From Pinirhizobacter soli (GTDB taxonomy: Bacteria > Pseudomonadota > Gammaproteobacteria > Xanthomonadales > Rhodanobacteraceae): a stretch of DNA of 64,000 nucleotides. The stretch spans positions 1,822,599 to 1,886,598 of the forward strand of contig NZ_JADZLQ010000001.1 in assembly GCF_015905305.1 (NCBI RefSeq), written 5' to 3'. A model generated the notes under the pieces. It saw nothing but the letters and a program-made list of their open reading frames with translations. It made no database searches and was not told where the DNA came from. Below are positions 1 to 8,789 of this stretch, piece by piece; within the stretch, counting starts at the first letter, position 1, and each line of letters opens with the position of its first letter. A program made the position numbers and the translations under genes.

Positions 1-970
1 CGCTGCCGCGCGATTGCCCGGCACGCCAGGCCACCGCGGGTTCGCCGCCCAGGGCCTGGCGCACTTCGGGAAGATCCACCCTCGGCACGTCCTCGGCCCA
101 TTCAGCGGCCGGATCCAGGCGTCGGGACAGCAGCGAGGCGTAGACCAGCGACGCAAACCATCCTGGCCTCTGCGCCGGCGGCAGGTCGGCGACGCCCAGC
201 TTGCCGTGCTGGGCCAGCAGCCACGCTCCCGGCGCCAACAGGCGCACGCGTACTTCCGGCGGCGCCAGCCGGCCAAGTTCGGCGGAGGTGGAGGGCGAGA
301 AGCCGATCAGGGGCCGTGTTTCCTGTGCCACCGGGTCGCCGCCCGCGGCGGCGCTATAGACGCCTAGGCCCAACCGGTCCAGGACGATGCTTGCCGGGAT
401 GCGCAGCTCCACGCGGTACCCGCTTCCGTCTTCCTGCCATTGGGCCTGCAATTGCCCGGGGAGGTTGCCGGCGGCCTCGTCGATGCTGACCGCCGTGACG
501 GCACCGGGTGCGTCCGAGGCAATCAGGTAACGGCGCTGCTCCACGCCGCGGCCAAGCAGCAGGGTGACATGGTCGGCGCGGCGCGCGGCATTGTCGAAAA
601 CATCCGGTCGCGTGCGACGGGCGGTGCGCACGTCGATGAAGAGGTAGAGCCAGTCGCCCTCGCGGGCCAGCATCAGCTTGGCATTGCCCGGCAATGGCTG
701 CGACCAGGGCGTCATCGTGGCCCAGTCATCGCCATAGCCGTCGACGGTGATCGGCACCGACGTGTCCTGCACATACCAGCCCCCGCGCGCGGGCGGAAGG
801 TCGGTATCGAGCACCGCAAGCGTACGGGCCAGCGCGCGCGCCGACGCTGAAAGCGCCTGGGCCTGGCCATCACGCAGCAGGGATTCCATCTGGCGCACGT
901 ACAGCCAGCCGGCCAGCGGCAGCACCAACGTGCACAGGGCTACCAACAGCAGTTTGCGCCGCAGGGTCAT
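1..970 (-). CDS. Sensor histidine kinase, PdsS-like, N-terminal part only
   Basis: Reverse-strand frame opening with ATG at 970 and staying open to the window edge, giving about 323 residues without a stop. It begins MTLRRKLLLVAL, a short basic stretch followed by a membrane helix, and continues as a long extracytoplasmic sensor region. The HAMP, HisKA and ATPase domains would lie beyond the edge. It starts 13 nt after the stop of the response-regulator gene, so the two are one operon. The regulator looks like PdsR (proteobacterial dedicated sortase system), whose partner kinases also have a long sensor region, hence the call. The kinase core itself is not visible. Confidence 0.7.
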   Translation of the reverse strand, partial: MTLRRKLLLVALCTLVLPLAGWLYVRQMESLLRDGQAQALSASARALARTLAVLDTDLPPARGGWYVQDTSVPITVDGYGDDWATMTPWSQPLPGNAKLMLAREGDWLYLFIDVRTARRTRPDVFDNAARRADHVTLLLGRGVEQRRYLIASDAPGAVTAVSIDEAAGNLPGQLQAQWQEDGSGYRVELRIPASIVLDRLGLGVYSAAAGGDPVAQETRPLIGFSPSTSAELGRLAPPEVRVRLLAPGAWLLAQHGKLGVADLPPAQRPGWFASLVYASLLSRRLDPAAEWAEDVPRVDLPEVRQALGGEPAVAWRAGQSRGS

Positions 971-983
971 CGGCGGTGAGCGC

Positions 984-1673
984 TCACGGGTGCCAGCGGT
1001 AACCCACGCCGTGTACTGTCTCGATGGCGTCGAAATCCGGCGCCAGCGCAATGAATTTCTTGCGGATGCGCTTGATGTGCGAGGTGATGGTGGCATCGTC
1101 CACCACCAGCTCGGCCTCGCGCATCAGCTGGTCGCGGTTTTTCACGTGGCCGGGAAAACGCACCAGCGTGTGCACCATCCAGAACTCAGTCACCGTCAGC
1201 GGGATCTCGATGCCACTCCAGGTGACGCGCATCCGCTCGGACTCCAGCTTCAACGACCCATGGCTCACCACCGTTTCGCTCGAGGCCGGCGCCTTGAGCG
1301 ACTCAATGCGGCGAAACAGGGCCGCAATGCGGGCAGCCAGCTGGTGCAGGCTGGTGTCCTTGGACAGGTAGTCGTCCGCCCCCAGGCGCAGGCCGGAAAT
1401 CACGTCGAAATCAGAATCACGGGCGGTCAGGAAGATGATCGGCAAAGTCGCCGACTTCGCGCGCAATTCCCGGCACAGGTCGAAGCCGCCTTCCGGTTCA
1501 TCACCCAGGCCGATGTCGATGATCACCAGTTCCGGCAGGCGCATGGCGAAGGCGGTGGAGGCATCGCCCCGCGAACCATAGCCACGTGCCTCATAGCCGA
1601 AGCGGTTCAAGGCCTCGACGTAGTTGGCGCGGATGAGCGGTTCATCCTCGACGATCGCGATGCTGCGGGCCAT
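984..1673 (-). CDS. pdsR: Response regulator, PdsR-type (OmpR/PhoB fold)
   Basis: 229 residues. The N-terminal receiver domain carries acidic residues in IVEDEP, the phosphorylatable Asp in IIDIGLGD near residue 55, and a Thr and Lys in the usual places (FLTARD, LSKD). A winged-helix DNA-binding domain follows (about residues 130-229), ending in GVGYRWHP as OmpR-class regulators do. The strings LCRELRAKSATLPIIFLTAR and GHVKNRDQLM match what I recall of PdsR, the regulator of the proteobacterial dedicated sortase system. No sortase is in this window. The ATG at 1673 starts directly at the receiver domain; the frame is open further upstream but that extension has no domain character. It is co-transcribed with the kinase downstream. 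Confidence 0.85.
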   Translation of the reverse strand: MARSIAIVEDEPLIRANYVEALNRFGYEARGYGSRGDASTAFAMRLPELVIIDIGLGDEPEGGFDLCRELRAKSATLPIIFLTARDSDFDVISGLRLGADDYLSKDTSLHQLAARIAALFRRIESLKAPASSETVVSHGSLKLESERMRVTWSGIEIPLTVTEFWMVHTLVRFPGHVKNRDQLMREAELVVDDATITSHIKRIRKKFIALAPDFDAIETVHGVGYRWHP

Positions 1674-1838
1674 GGGCTTTCCGTAGTGGGTGACGGGTGG
1701 ACTTCCGTGAAGCGTGGCGCGTGGTCGCGCCGCACGCAAGCCACCGGCCTGCATTGCCCGCACATTGCCATATCCCCGCCGCCGACCGGGCCGATGGGGG
1801 CGGTGAACTACACATGCCGCCCGTACTTGAGACCCGCC

Positions 1839-1949
1839 ATGGAACACCGCCCCGACCGCAACGCCGAACTTGAGCGAAATTTCGAGCCCCTGCGCGTGGG
1901 ACTTGCGATCGGCGCCCTGCTCCTTGGCATCCTGATGAGCCTGCACTGA
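1839..1949 (+). CDS. Possible 36-residue single-helix membrane protein
   Basis: ATG at 1839 opens a 36-codon frame, MEHRPDRNAELERNFEPL followed by a hydrophobic helix (VGLAIGALLLGILMSL) and a final His. A charged N-terminus with one C-terminal membrane helix is typical of small bacterial membrane proteins. A strong rho-independent terminator on the same strand lies about 45 nt after the stop, so a forward transcript ends here. The ribosome binding site is weak. No family is recognised. Confidence 0.45.
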   Translation: MEHRPDRNAELERNFEPLRVGLAIGALLLGILMSLH

Positions 1950-1994
1950 TGCAAGACCCCGACCCGATGTGGATCCCCCTGTAGCCCCTGGGCA

Positions 1995-2026
1995 GGCCCC
2001 CTCACGGCATGAGGGGGCCCTTTTTT
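1995..2026 (+). terminator. Rho-independent terminator
   Basis: A 10-bp perfect stem (GGCCCCCTCA with TGAGGGGGCC), a 5-nt loop, then C and six T on the plus strand. It ends the transcript of the small forward ORF and abuts the 3' end of the opposing gene. Confidence 0.85.
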
Positions 2027-2781
2027 CAGTTGGGCTGGGGCGGGGCGCGTTTCACCGCGTCCGCCAGGGGGACCAGTTGCAGGTCGCCCACGGTGACGTG
2101 GTCTTTCCACCCATAGAAATAATTCGCTGCCATGCCGAATAGCGTCGGATTGCGGTTTCCCTCGGACAACATGTCCGGGTCGGGCGAATAACCCATGTTC
2201 AGCTCGCCGAAACCAGCCAGATACAAGGTACCGCCGAAGTTCAGCGCGTAGCTCATGTCGCGTGTTTCGCGTTGGAAGCGAACCTTCGCCCTCTGTGCAG
2301 CTACGTCGTCGGCATAGTCCAGCTTCATCTGCTTCCACAGCACATCGGCGCGGGCGCGATCGTCTTCGCTGGCCAGCCGGTATGCCGAGACGAACGATGG
2401 CTCGTAGCGCTGATCGTGACGCTCGGAAGCCAGCGCCAGCCAGGCCAGGCCCAGCGCGCGGTCCTGGGACACCCGCTGGCCGTTGAAATAGGAAATGCCC
2501 AGTGCGTACTGGGCGGCCTTGTTGCCCCAGCGCGCCGAGTCGCGCAGGTTGATCAACGCCATGTCCTGCCTGCCCAGCCAGTAGTCGCGGGAGGCTTCGC
2601 AGAAATAGTAAATGCCCGGGAGCGATCGCTCGATGGAGGTGGGGCAAAGCAGCAGCGCACTCTCCATCGCCTCACGCTGGCCGGGAAGCGGCTGCGGGCG
2701 GTCGGCCGCTGCCGCCGCGGCGGCCAAAGCCAGGCCCACGGCCAGGACGGCACTCGATACCATTCGATTCACAGGTTTCAT
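2026..2781 (-). CDS. Exported Sel1-like repeat protein
   Basis: 251 residues starting at the ATG at 2781, which has GAGGG seven bases upstream; a TTG two codons earlier is open but too close to that site. The N-terminus is a clear signal peptide (basic start, then an Ala/Leu-rich core ending in AAAAAADRP). The mature part has helical Sel1/TPR-like units, for example AQYALGISYFNGQRVSQD and ALGLAWLALASERHD. Sel1 repeats bind partner proteins. The C-terminal 100 residues (FGGTLYLAGFGELNMGY) match nothing I recognise. It probably sits in the periplasm or outer envelope, function unknown. Confidence 0.75.
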   Translation of the reverse strand: MKPVNRMVSSAVLAVGLALAAAAAAADRPQPLPGQREAMESALLLCPTSIERSLPGIYYFCEASRDYWLGRQDMALINLRDSARWGNKAAQYALGISYFNGQRVSQDRALGLAWLALASERHDQRYEPSFVSAYRLASEDDRARADVLWKQMKLDYADDVAAQRAKVRFQRETRDMSYALNFGGTLYLAGFGELNMGYSPDPDMLSEGNRNPTLFGMAANYFYGWKDHVTVGDLQLVPLADAVKRAPPQPN

Positions 2782-2880
2782 CTTCAAGCCCTCGATGATG
2801 AAGCTCCCCCGAGCGTTTCCATCGTAACTTCCCGCGCCTATGCGCGGGATGAAGCTTGTTTCATGCAGACAACCATGGCC

Positions 2881-3549
2881 CTAGCGGAAGGCCGAACGCA
2901 TCCTGGCGATGGTCTGCGCGTAATCGGCACTGTTGAACACCGCAGAACCCGCGACGAAGGTATCGGCACCCGCGGCGAAGATTTCGCCGATGTTGTCGGC
3001 GGTGACGCCCCCGTCCACTTCCAGTCGGATCGGCCGGCCGCTGCGGTCGATGATGTCCCGCACCTGGGCAATTTTATGCAGGGCGGAAGGAATGAACTTC
3101 TGGCCACCGAAGCCCGGATTCACCGACATCAGCAGGATCAGGTCGATCTTGTCGAGCACGTAGTCGAGATAGGACAGCGGCGTTGCCGGGTTGAACACCA
3201 GGCCCGGCTGGCAGCCGTGGTCGCGGATCAGGCCGATGGTGCGGTCGACGTGATCGGTGGCCTCCGGATGGAAGCTGATGCCGGTGGCGCCGGCCTCGGC
3301 GAAGTCGGGCACGATGCGGTCGACCGGGCTCACCATCAAGTGAACGTCGATGTGCGCCTTGATGCCGTACTTGCGCAGGGACTTCAGCACCATTGGGCCG
3401 ATCGACAGGTTCGGCACGTAGTGGTTGTCCATCACGTCGAAATGCACCCAGTCGGCACCGGCGTCGAGCACGGCCTGGGTGTCCTGGCCCAGCCGCGCGA
3501 AGTCGGCGGAAAGGATGGAGGGCGCAATGACGGGGGTCTGCCTGGCCAT
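2881..3549 (-). CDS. rpe: Ribulose-phosphate 3-epimerase
   Basis: 222 residues, full length for the family. It interconverts ribulose 5-phosphate and xylulose 5-phosphate in the pentose phosphate pathway. A TIM barrel is indicated by [13 protein letters not shown] at the start, [17 protein letters not shown] (catalytic Asp and metal-binding His), HIDVHLMV, the flexible loop [11 protein letters not shown], and the second catalytic Asp in [13 protein letters not shown] site lies seven bases before the ATG at 3549. It is the first of three convergent-direction genes with djlA and the cytochrome upstream; 27 nt separate it from djlA. Confidence 0.96.
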   Translation of the reverse strand: MARQTPVIAPSILSADFARLGQDTQAVLDAGADWVHFDVMDNHYVPNLSIGPMVLKSLRKYGIKAHIDVHLMVSPVDRIVPDFAEAGATGISFHPEATDHVDRTIGLIRDHGCQPGLVFNPATPLSYLDYVLDKIDLILLMSVNPGFGGQKFIPSALHKIAQVRDIIDRSGRPIRLEVDGGVTADNIGEIFAAGADTFVAGSAVFNSADYAQTIARMRSAFR

Positions 3550-3576
3550 GGAATGCCTCGTTAACTGATATGACGG

Positions 3577-4377
3577 TTACTTGAAGCCGCGTTCGGTCTT
3601 GATCCGTTCGTAGGCGGCATTGATCTCGCTGGCGCGCGATTCGGCGCGGCGGCGCATGTCGTCGGGCAGGTCGCCCAGGCGGTCGGGGTGGTTGTCGGAA
3701 ATGAGCTTACGATAGGCCCGTTTCACTGCCCGATCGTCGACGTCGCGCCCGATGCCCAGGATGGCATAGGGATCGGGCCCTTCGGGCACGCGGTGCGGCG
3801 CATAGCCGCCCTGGCGGCCCTGGTACTGGCCCGAACTGCGGCCGCCGCCATGGTTCCAGGCGTAGCCCTTCATCGCCATCAGGGCCATCAGCTCCATGTC
3901 GCTGACGCGCAGGGCGAAGGCCACCTGGCGCAGGATCGCCATTTTCTCGTTGGAAGGGCTGCCTTCGGCCAGCACGGTTTCGATCACCACATCCAGCACC
4001 GGGAAGGCATGGTCGCGGCGGCTGCCCACCCAGTTGCGCAATTGCTCGATGGAATGGGTGACGTTGAACTCGACGGATTTGCCTATGTTGAACGCCTCGA
4101 TGGCATCGCGCCGCTGCTCGGGATTGAGGTTCATCCGTCCCATCAGGCGCTCGGCCACGGCGATCTCTTCGGGCGACACGCGGCCATCGGCCTTGGCCAC
4201 GGCACCGAGGATGGCGTACAGCGGGCCAATGAAGCCCCCTGCCGCTGGCGTGGCCGCGCGCCGGTTGCGGCCGGCATCGAACATGAAACCAAGCATGCCG
4301 CCGATCACGGCGCCGATCGGGCCGTGCAGCAGGAAGAAACCGATCAGTGCGCCGATCAGGGTGCCGGTGAAATTCAT
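3577..4377 (-). CDS. djlA: Co-chaperone DjlA
   Basis: 266 residues. The N-terminus is a Gly-rich membrane helix (GTLIGALIGFFLLHGPIG), the middle (about 55-165) a TerB-like helical domain, and the C-terminus a J domain with the HPD motif in ISDNHPDRLGD. DjlA is a membrane-anchored DnaK co-chaperone linked in E. coli to the Rcs envelope-stress pathway, which is of interest because an RcsB-like regulator lies 12 kb away. The ATG at 4377 overlaps the stop of the upstream cytochrome gene by 4 nt (ATGA), indicating translational coupling. A longer upstream frame lacks domain character and was not used. Confidence 0.92.
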   Translation of the reverse strand: MNFTGTLIGALIGFFLLHGPIGAVIGGMLGFMFDAGRNRRAATPAAGGFIGPLYAILGAVAKADGRVSPEEIAVAERLMGRMNLNPEQRRDAIEAFNIGKSVEFNVTHSIEQLRNWVGSRRDHAFPVLDVVIETVLAEGSPSNEKMAILRQVAFALRVSDMELMALMAMKGYAWNHGGGRSSGQYQGRQGGYAPHRVPEGPDPYAILGIGRDVDDRAVKRAYRKLISDNHPDRLGDLPDDMRRRAESRASEINAAYERIKTERGFK

Positions 4378-4688
4378 GGATTGGCCTGGCGTTGTGGCGA
4401 CTGGGTGGCGTACCAGGTCGCGAGCTGGTCGAGTTCGGCTTCCGAGAGGGGGCCTAAGGCCGCGCGCATCACCGCGACGTCGCGCCGGCCGTCGCGGTAC
4501 TGGCGCAGGGCCTGGCGAAGGTAGTCCTCGCGCTGGCCGGCGAGGTTCGGGGCGCCGGCCATCGTCGCCATGCCATCGGCGCCGTGGCAGGCCGCGCACA
4601 GGCCCAGGCGCGCCGGTTTTACCGGTGCGGCGCCTAGGGTCATGACGGGAGCGGCGAGCATGGCCGCCGCAAGGACGAGGTTTCGCAT
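4374..4688 (-). CDS. Small exported c-type cytochrome
   Basis: 104 residues with a signal peptide (MRNLVLAAAMLAAPVMTLGAA) and one haem-binding CAACHG motif near residue 31. The rest follows the class I pattern, ending in LSEAELDQLATWYATQ, the C-terminal helix that packs on the haem; a Met ligand is available in DVAVMRAAL. It is predicted to be a periplasmic electron carrier of the cytochrome c553/c4-half type. It overlaps djlA by 4 nt and is divergent from purC. No oxidase or dehydrogenase partner is adjacent. Confidence 0.9.
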   Translation of the reverse strand: MRNLVLAAAMLAAPVMTLGAAPVKPARLGLCAACHGADGMATMAGAPNLAGQREDYLRQALRQYRDGRRDVAVMRAALGPLSEAELDQLATWYATQSPQRQANP

Positions 4689-4799
4689 GGACGAGTAGTG
4701 GGGACGACAGACTTAGGATTCTAGCAGTGCCACGGGCATCCGCCTCCGGGCCGGGCAGTTACAATGGGTACTTCTGCTTGTTTGCCGGAGCCCGACGTC

Positions 4800-5696
4800 G
4801 TGCCGACCACCCTGCTGCAATCCGACCTGCCTGGCCTTGAGCTGGTCCACCGCGGCAAGGTCCGCGACGTGATCGCCCTGCCCGGCAACCGCCTGCTGAT
4901 GGTGGCCACCGACCGTTTGTCGGCTTTCGACGTGGTGCTGCCCGATCCGATTCCCGGCAAGGGCGAGATGCTCACCCAGATTTCCAATTTCTGGTTCGGC
5001 AAGACGGCGCACATCATCCCCAACCATCTCACCGGCACGCCGGTGGAAGAGGTCCTGCCGCCTGGCGCGGACCTTGAACTCTATCGCCGCCGCGCGGTGG
5101 TTACCCGGCGATTGAAACCGGTGCCGGTGGAGGCCATCGCCCGCGGTTACCTGATCGGGTCGGGCTGGAAGGATTACCAGGCCACCGGCGCCGTGTGCGG
5201 CATCGCCCTGCCACCGGGCCTTCGACAGGCCCAGCAGTTGCCCGAGCCGATCTTCACCCCGTCGAGCAAGGCCGCCGTGGGCGACCACGACGTGAATGTG
5301 AGCTTCGAGCACGTGGTGGATACGGTGGGCGCGGAGCTGGCCGGCAAGGTGCGCGATGCCACGCTTGCCCTGTATCGCTTCGCTGCCGCCTATGCCGCCG
5401 AACGCGGCATCATCATTGCCGACACCAAGTTCGAATTCGGCACCGATGAAGACGGCACGCTGTACGTGATGGACGAGATGCTCACCCCGGATTCGTCGCG
5501 TTTCTGGCCGGCCGAGCATTACTCCGTGGGCATCAGCCCACCCAGCTACGACAAGCAATATGTCCGCGATTACCTGGAAGCACTCGGCTGGAACAAGACA
5601 GCGCCAGGCCCGCGGATTCCCGCCGACGTCATTGCCGGTACCGCGGCCAAGTACGCCGAGGCGCTGGAACGACTGGCCGGCATCCATATCGACTGA
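4800..5696 (+). CDS. purC: SAICAR synthase (phosphoribosylaminoimidazole-succinocarboxamide synthase)
   Basis: 298 residues from GTG 4800. It joins aspartate to CAIR with ATP in purine synthesis. Visible motifs are [43 protein letters not shown] and the C-terminal [13 protein letters not shown], typical of the long (about 300-residue) PurC type. An ATG at 4764 in frame would add 12 residues, but a GGAG nine bases before the GTG and the usual family start at [12 protein letters not shown] favour 4800. It stands alone rather than in a purine operon. Confidence 0.95.
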   Translation: MPTTLLQSDLPGLELVHRGKVRDVIALPGNRLLMVATDRLSAFDVVLPDPIPGKGEMLTQISNFWFGKTAHIIPNHLTGTPVEEVLPPGADLELYRRRAVVTRRLKPVPVEAIARGYLIGSGWKDYQATGAVCGIALPPGLRQAQQLPEPIFTPSSKAAVGDHDVNVSFEHVVDTVGAELAGKVRDATLALYRFAAAYAAERGIIIADTKFEFGTDEDGTLYVMDEMLTPDSSRFWPAEHYSVGISPPSYDKQYVRDYLEALGWNKTAPGPRIPADVIAGTAAKYAEALERLAGIHID

Positions 5697-5718
5697 CCAC
5701 ACGGCAAGGGGAAAGGCC

Positions 5719-6186
5719 ATGCGTGACGCGAATACCTGGTTCGGCAACTACGCTGCAGACCACCAGAATCCGACCAACCGTACGATCCACTGGATCTGCG
5801 TGCCGGCGATCACCTGGTGCGCGGTGGCCTTGCTGTGGATCGTGCCGGTGCCCCAATGGCTGGGACGCCCAGGCTTCTTCTCGGTGGTGGCGATGTTTCT
5901 GGCCTTCGTCTTCTACTACTTTCGCCTGTCGCGCGGCATCGGCCTGGCCATGGCCGCGGTGTTCGTGGTGATGTCGCTGATTACCGAGGGGCTGTACCGC
6001 GTGCTGGGGCCGGCCAACCTTGGCTGGCTGGCGCTGGCCGTGTTCGTGGTGGCCTGGATCGGCCAGTTCGTCGGCCATCACATCGAGGGCCGCCGCCCGT
6101 CTTTCTTCACCGACATCCAATATCTGCTGATCGGCCCCGCATGGTTGATGAGCAAGGTGTTCAGGCGTGTCGGCATCGCTTATTGA
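5719..6186 (+). CDS. Mpo1-like (DUF962) membrane protein
   Basis: 155 residues with four predicted membrane helices. It has the DUF962 pattern: NYAADHQNPTNRTIHWICVP near the N-terminus with the conserved His residues, then WIGQFVGHHIEGRRPSFF and a hydrophobic end. The yeast member Mpo1 is an Fe2+-dependent dioxygenase acting on 2-hydroxy fatty acids, and the conserved His residues match that role; the bacterial substrate is unknown. The ATG at 5719 has a purine-rich site (GGGGAAAGG) before it. Only 22 nt separate it from purC and 6 nt from the next gene, so all three may be co-transcribed. Confidence 0.85.
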   Translation: MRDANTWFGNYAADHQNPTNRTIHWICVPAITWCAVALLWIVPVPQWLGRPGFFSVVAMFLAFVFYYFRLSRGIGLAMAAVFVVMSLITEGLYRVLGPANLGWLALAVFVVAWIGQFVGHHIEGRRPSFFTDIQYLLIGPAWLMSKVFRRVGIAY

Positions 6187-6192
6187 GAACCC

Positions 6193-6609
6193 GTGACGCA
6201 AACCATCCTTACCCTGCTTAGCGCCCTGATCTGGTGGGTGCTTTATTCCAGCGCGGCGGCCATCGTGCCTGCGGTGCTTGTCTACTTCACGCTGCGCATG
6301 GTGGAAAGAACGCCGGTGGTATTCAACCGCGCGTACTTCGCCTGTCTGTTGTGGACACTGTTCAGCGTGGCCACGGCAGGCCTGGTGCTACTGGCGCAGA
6401 AGAGTTCGCCGGCCGCGGGCTACGCGCTGTTTGCCTCGCCGTGGATGCGTGGCGCGCTGATCGTGGACATGCTGGCCGGTGTGCTGCTGGTATGGCGCCT
6501 GGTGCCGCGCGTGGATGCACGTCGCGTGCGCATCACCAGCGCCTGCATGGCGGTGGCGTCTGTCACGGTCCTGGCGCTGCTGCTGGGCGCCATCCTCGCG
6601 TCGCGCTAG
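6193..6609 (+). CDS. Four-helix inner-membrane protein of unknown function
   Basis: 138 residues starting at GTG 6193, six bases after the preceding stop. Hydrophobicity shows four membrane helices separated by short basic loops (RMVERTPVVFNRAYF, RLVPRVDARRVRI). No catalytic or binding motif is visible and I recognise no family. The tight spacing places it in the same operon as the Mpo1-like gene. It converges with the glycoside hydrolase gene with only 7 nt between. Confidence 0.65.
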   Translation: MTQTILTLLSALIWWVLYSSAAAIVPAVLVYFTLRMVERTPVVFNRAYFACLLWTLFSVATAGLVLLAQKSSPAAGYALFASPWMRGALIVDMLAGVLLVWRLVPRVDARRVRITSACMAVASVTVLALLLGAILASR

Positions 6610-6616
6610 ATGCGGA

Positions 6617-8773
6617 TCAGGGGCCGGCCGCGCGACGGTTGGCTTCGGTCACGTCCTTCACGAAACCGGCGAAGGGAATGTCGGTGATGCCGACCAGGCC
6701 AATGTGGCTGTTCTCGCCGTCCAGGATGCGTCCGGTTACCGGTTGGTCGGCGTAGTCGAACCAGTGTGCACCCACGATCACTCCGCTCGCTTTCGCCGCA
6801 TCGACGAAGCGCGCATAAGCCTTGCCTCGTTCACCCTCGCTGGCAACGGCGGCCACGCCGTTGCCGAACGGCCCGCGGTCGGCGGAGCCGAAATGGAATT
6901 CGGTCACCATCACCGGCTTATCCATGCGTTTGAAGGCCGCAACATCCAGGCCATGTTCGGGAAGGTCGGCATAGGCGTTGATGCTGACCACATCGCAATA
7001 GCGCGCGCAGGCAGCCTCCACTTCCGGGGTGCGCACGGCCAGGCGGCCGCCAAGGAACAGGTGGTGCGGATCGGCCTTCTTCAGCGCCGTGGCGACGGTG
7101 CGGAAATAGGTTTCGGCATAAAGGGTGAGGAAGTCGATGTAGTCGGCGGCGATGGCCGGGTGGGCTTCGGCCGGCACGGGCGCCTGGAAACCTTTGGCCA
7201 GTAGAAGATCCCAGCTTGCCACCGGCACGCCCCAGGCAGCGGCGAGCTTGCCGGCGTCGCCGTACTTCTTCCGCAATGACGCCACGAAAGCCTGCTTGGC
7301 GGGGCTTTCCGGACCCAGTTGCAGGGCGCCGGTAGCCAGGCCCCAGCGGCCCTGCGGGCCGCGCCCGGCCCAGGCCAGTTCGTTGTCGGCGAAGTAGCCA
7401 AGCAGCCAGGGATCCTCGCGTACGCCCTTGCTCGCCTTTGCCACCGCAACGGCGGTGGCGGCGACGAACTTCGGATCGAAGGGATCGGGCATGCGGCCCC
7501 AGTAGTCGTAGCCGGTGGACACGCTGGCGAAGCTGCCATCGATGATCACCGGCTGCGTGTAGGCAATGCGGTGGGCGGCGAACAACGATGGGTCGCTCCA
7601 GTTGCCCAGCGTGTTGAAGCCCCAGCCGCGCAGTCGATCCAGCGTCACCTTCGCCCACTTTTGTGGCCAAGCATCGCCGTAGGTGCGTTGCAGGTTGGCC
7701 CGGTAGAAATCGAACCATTGGCCATGGTTCATGCCGTTGTCGCGTTGCGAGCCGTTGTCGCTGCGGTCGTCGCCCTGGCCGTAGAACTTGCCCAAGGGTC
7801 CGTTGGTGGGCGGCAAGCCTTCGAACATCGTCTTGCGGCCCTGGACGTAGGTCATGCCGCCGTCGATGGCCACGGCATTCACGCCGAGCGAGAAGAACGC
7901 CTTGCCGTCGGGCGTGACCAGCGTCCAGGTGTCTTTCAGCTTGACCAGGCTGAACCAGCCGGTGGCCTTCAGGCCCTGGCGCGCCACGCCGCCGAAGCCT
8001 GGCACGGCCGGTGATGCGGGATCGGCTTGAAGGGACGCCTTCTTCAGCGCCGCGTCGTCGGCGATTTTTTCAGGCCATGTTGTGCGCGTGTATTGCCCGT
8101 AAGCATCTACGATGCCGGTATAGGCGGCGTCGAGCGCGGGTGTGCCGGCGGCGATGGACACGCCGCCGAACAGCACCACCTGCGGCGCGTTCGGCGAGGG
8201 CATCGACACGTGCACGGCACGCGCTGTGCCCGGGTCGAAACTGCCGTCGACCGTGGTGGCGACGATGGTGTCGTGCCATGGCATGGGTGGCCCCACCTGC
8301 ATGCCGAAGGCGCGTGGTGTGGTTGGCTTCAAGGGAATCGCCAACGTCATCGGTGGCCCGGGCGGCAAGCCCACCAAGGCATGAAGCGTGCCGTGGTCGC
8401 TCTGGATCTCCACGTCCAGGGTCACCGGCCAGGCCATGCCGCTTTGAAGCTGCATGTGCAACTCGCCTTTCGGCCACGCCCAGTGACCCGACGACGGTTG
8501 CAATGTCAGGCCCGGCTTCGCACCGGGGGCGAAGGTCACCGCGGCCATCGTCGCGCCACCGGCAACGGGGCGTGGTGTGGGGTCGAGAGTTGTTCCCTGC
8601 GTGGTGATGCGCAGGCCATCACCGGCATGGGCAATATCGCCGACAACGACTCCAGGCGCTGCGGGGGATTTCGCTGCGGCCTGCGCGGGCGCAGGCATCG
8701 CTGCCGCGGGCACCACCATGACAGCCGCCAGCGCGACCCCACACATCACAAGACCATGGAAGACCGATCGCAT
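6617..8773 (-). CDS. Secreted agarase-like glycoside hydrolase (GH50-type)
   Basis: 718 residues from the ATG at 8773. A signal peptide (VMCGVALAAVMVVPAAAMPAPAQA) is followed by a beta-rich N-terminal region of about 250 residues, then a TIM-barrel glycosidase domain that opens WFSLVKLKDTWTLVTPDGKAFF. The likely acid/base Glu is in GYFADNELAW and the likely nucleophile in MVTEFHFGSADRG, the spacing seen in clan GH-A enzymes. The overall pattern resembles beta-agarases and related galactan-cleaving enzymes of GH50. No other agar or carrageenan genes surround it, so the substrate is an inference. It lies 16 nt downstream of the permease gene and may be co-transcribed. Confidence 0.7.
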   Translation of the reverse strand: MRSVFHGLVMCGVALAAVMVVPAAAMPAPAQAAAKSPAAPGVVVGDIAHAGDGLRITTQGTTLDPTPRPVAGGATMAAVTFAPGAKPGLTLQPSSGHWAWPKGELHMQLQSGMAWPVTLDVEIQSDHGTLHALVGLPPGPPMTLAIPLKPTTPRAFGMQVGPPMPWHDTIVATTVDGSFDPGTARAVHVSMPSPNAPQVVLFGGVSIAAGTPALDAAYTGIVDAYGQYTRTTWPEKIADDAALKKASLQADPASPAVPGFGGVARQGLKATGWFSLVKLKDTWTLVTPDGKAFFSLGVNAVAIDGGMTYVQGRKTMFEGLPPTNGPLGKFYGQGDDRSDNGSQRDNGMNHGQWFDFYRANLQRTYGDAWPQKWAKVTLDRLRGWGFNTLGNWSDPSLFAAHRIAYTQPVIIDGSFASVSTGYDYWGRMPDPFDPKFVAATAVAVAKASKGVREDPWLLGYFADNELAWAGRGPQGRWGLATGALQLGPESPAKQAFVASLRKKYGDAGKLAAAWGVPVASWDLLLAKGFQAPVPAEAHPAIAADYIDFLTLYAETYFRTVATALKKADPHHLFLGGRLAVRTPEVEAACARYCDVVSINAYADLPEHGLDVAAFKRMDKPVMVTEFHFGSADRGPFGNGVAAVASEGERGKAYARFVDAAKASGVIVGAHWFDYADQPVTGRILDGENSHIGLVGITDIPFAGFVKDVTEANRRAAGP

Positions 8774-8789
8774 TGGGACACCTAAGCTT

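Noticed and set aside
2838-2865. Hairpin TCCCGCGC/GCGCGGGA downstream of rpe
   Set aside because: A stable stem is present but no T-run follows on the rpe strand, so it was not called a terminator.
4764-4799. Upstream ATG start for purC
   Set aside because: It adds 12 residues not typical of the family and has no good ribosome site; GTG 4800 has GGAG nine bases before it.
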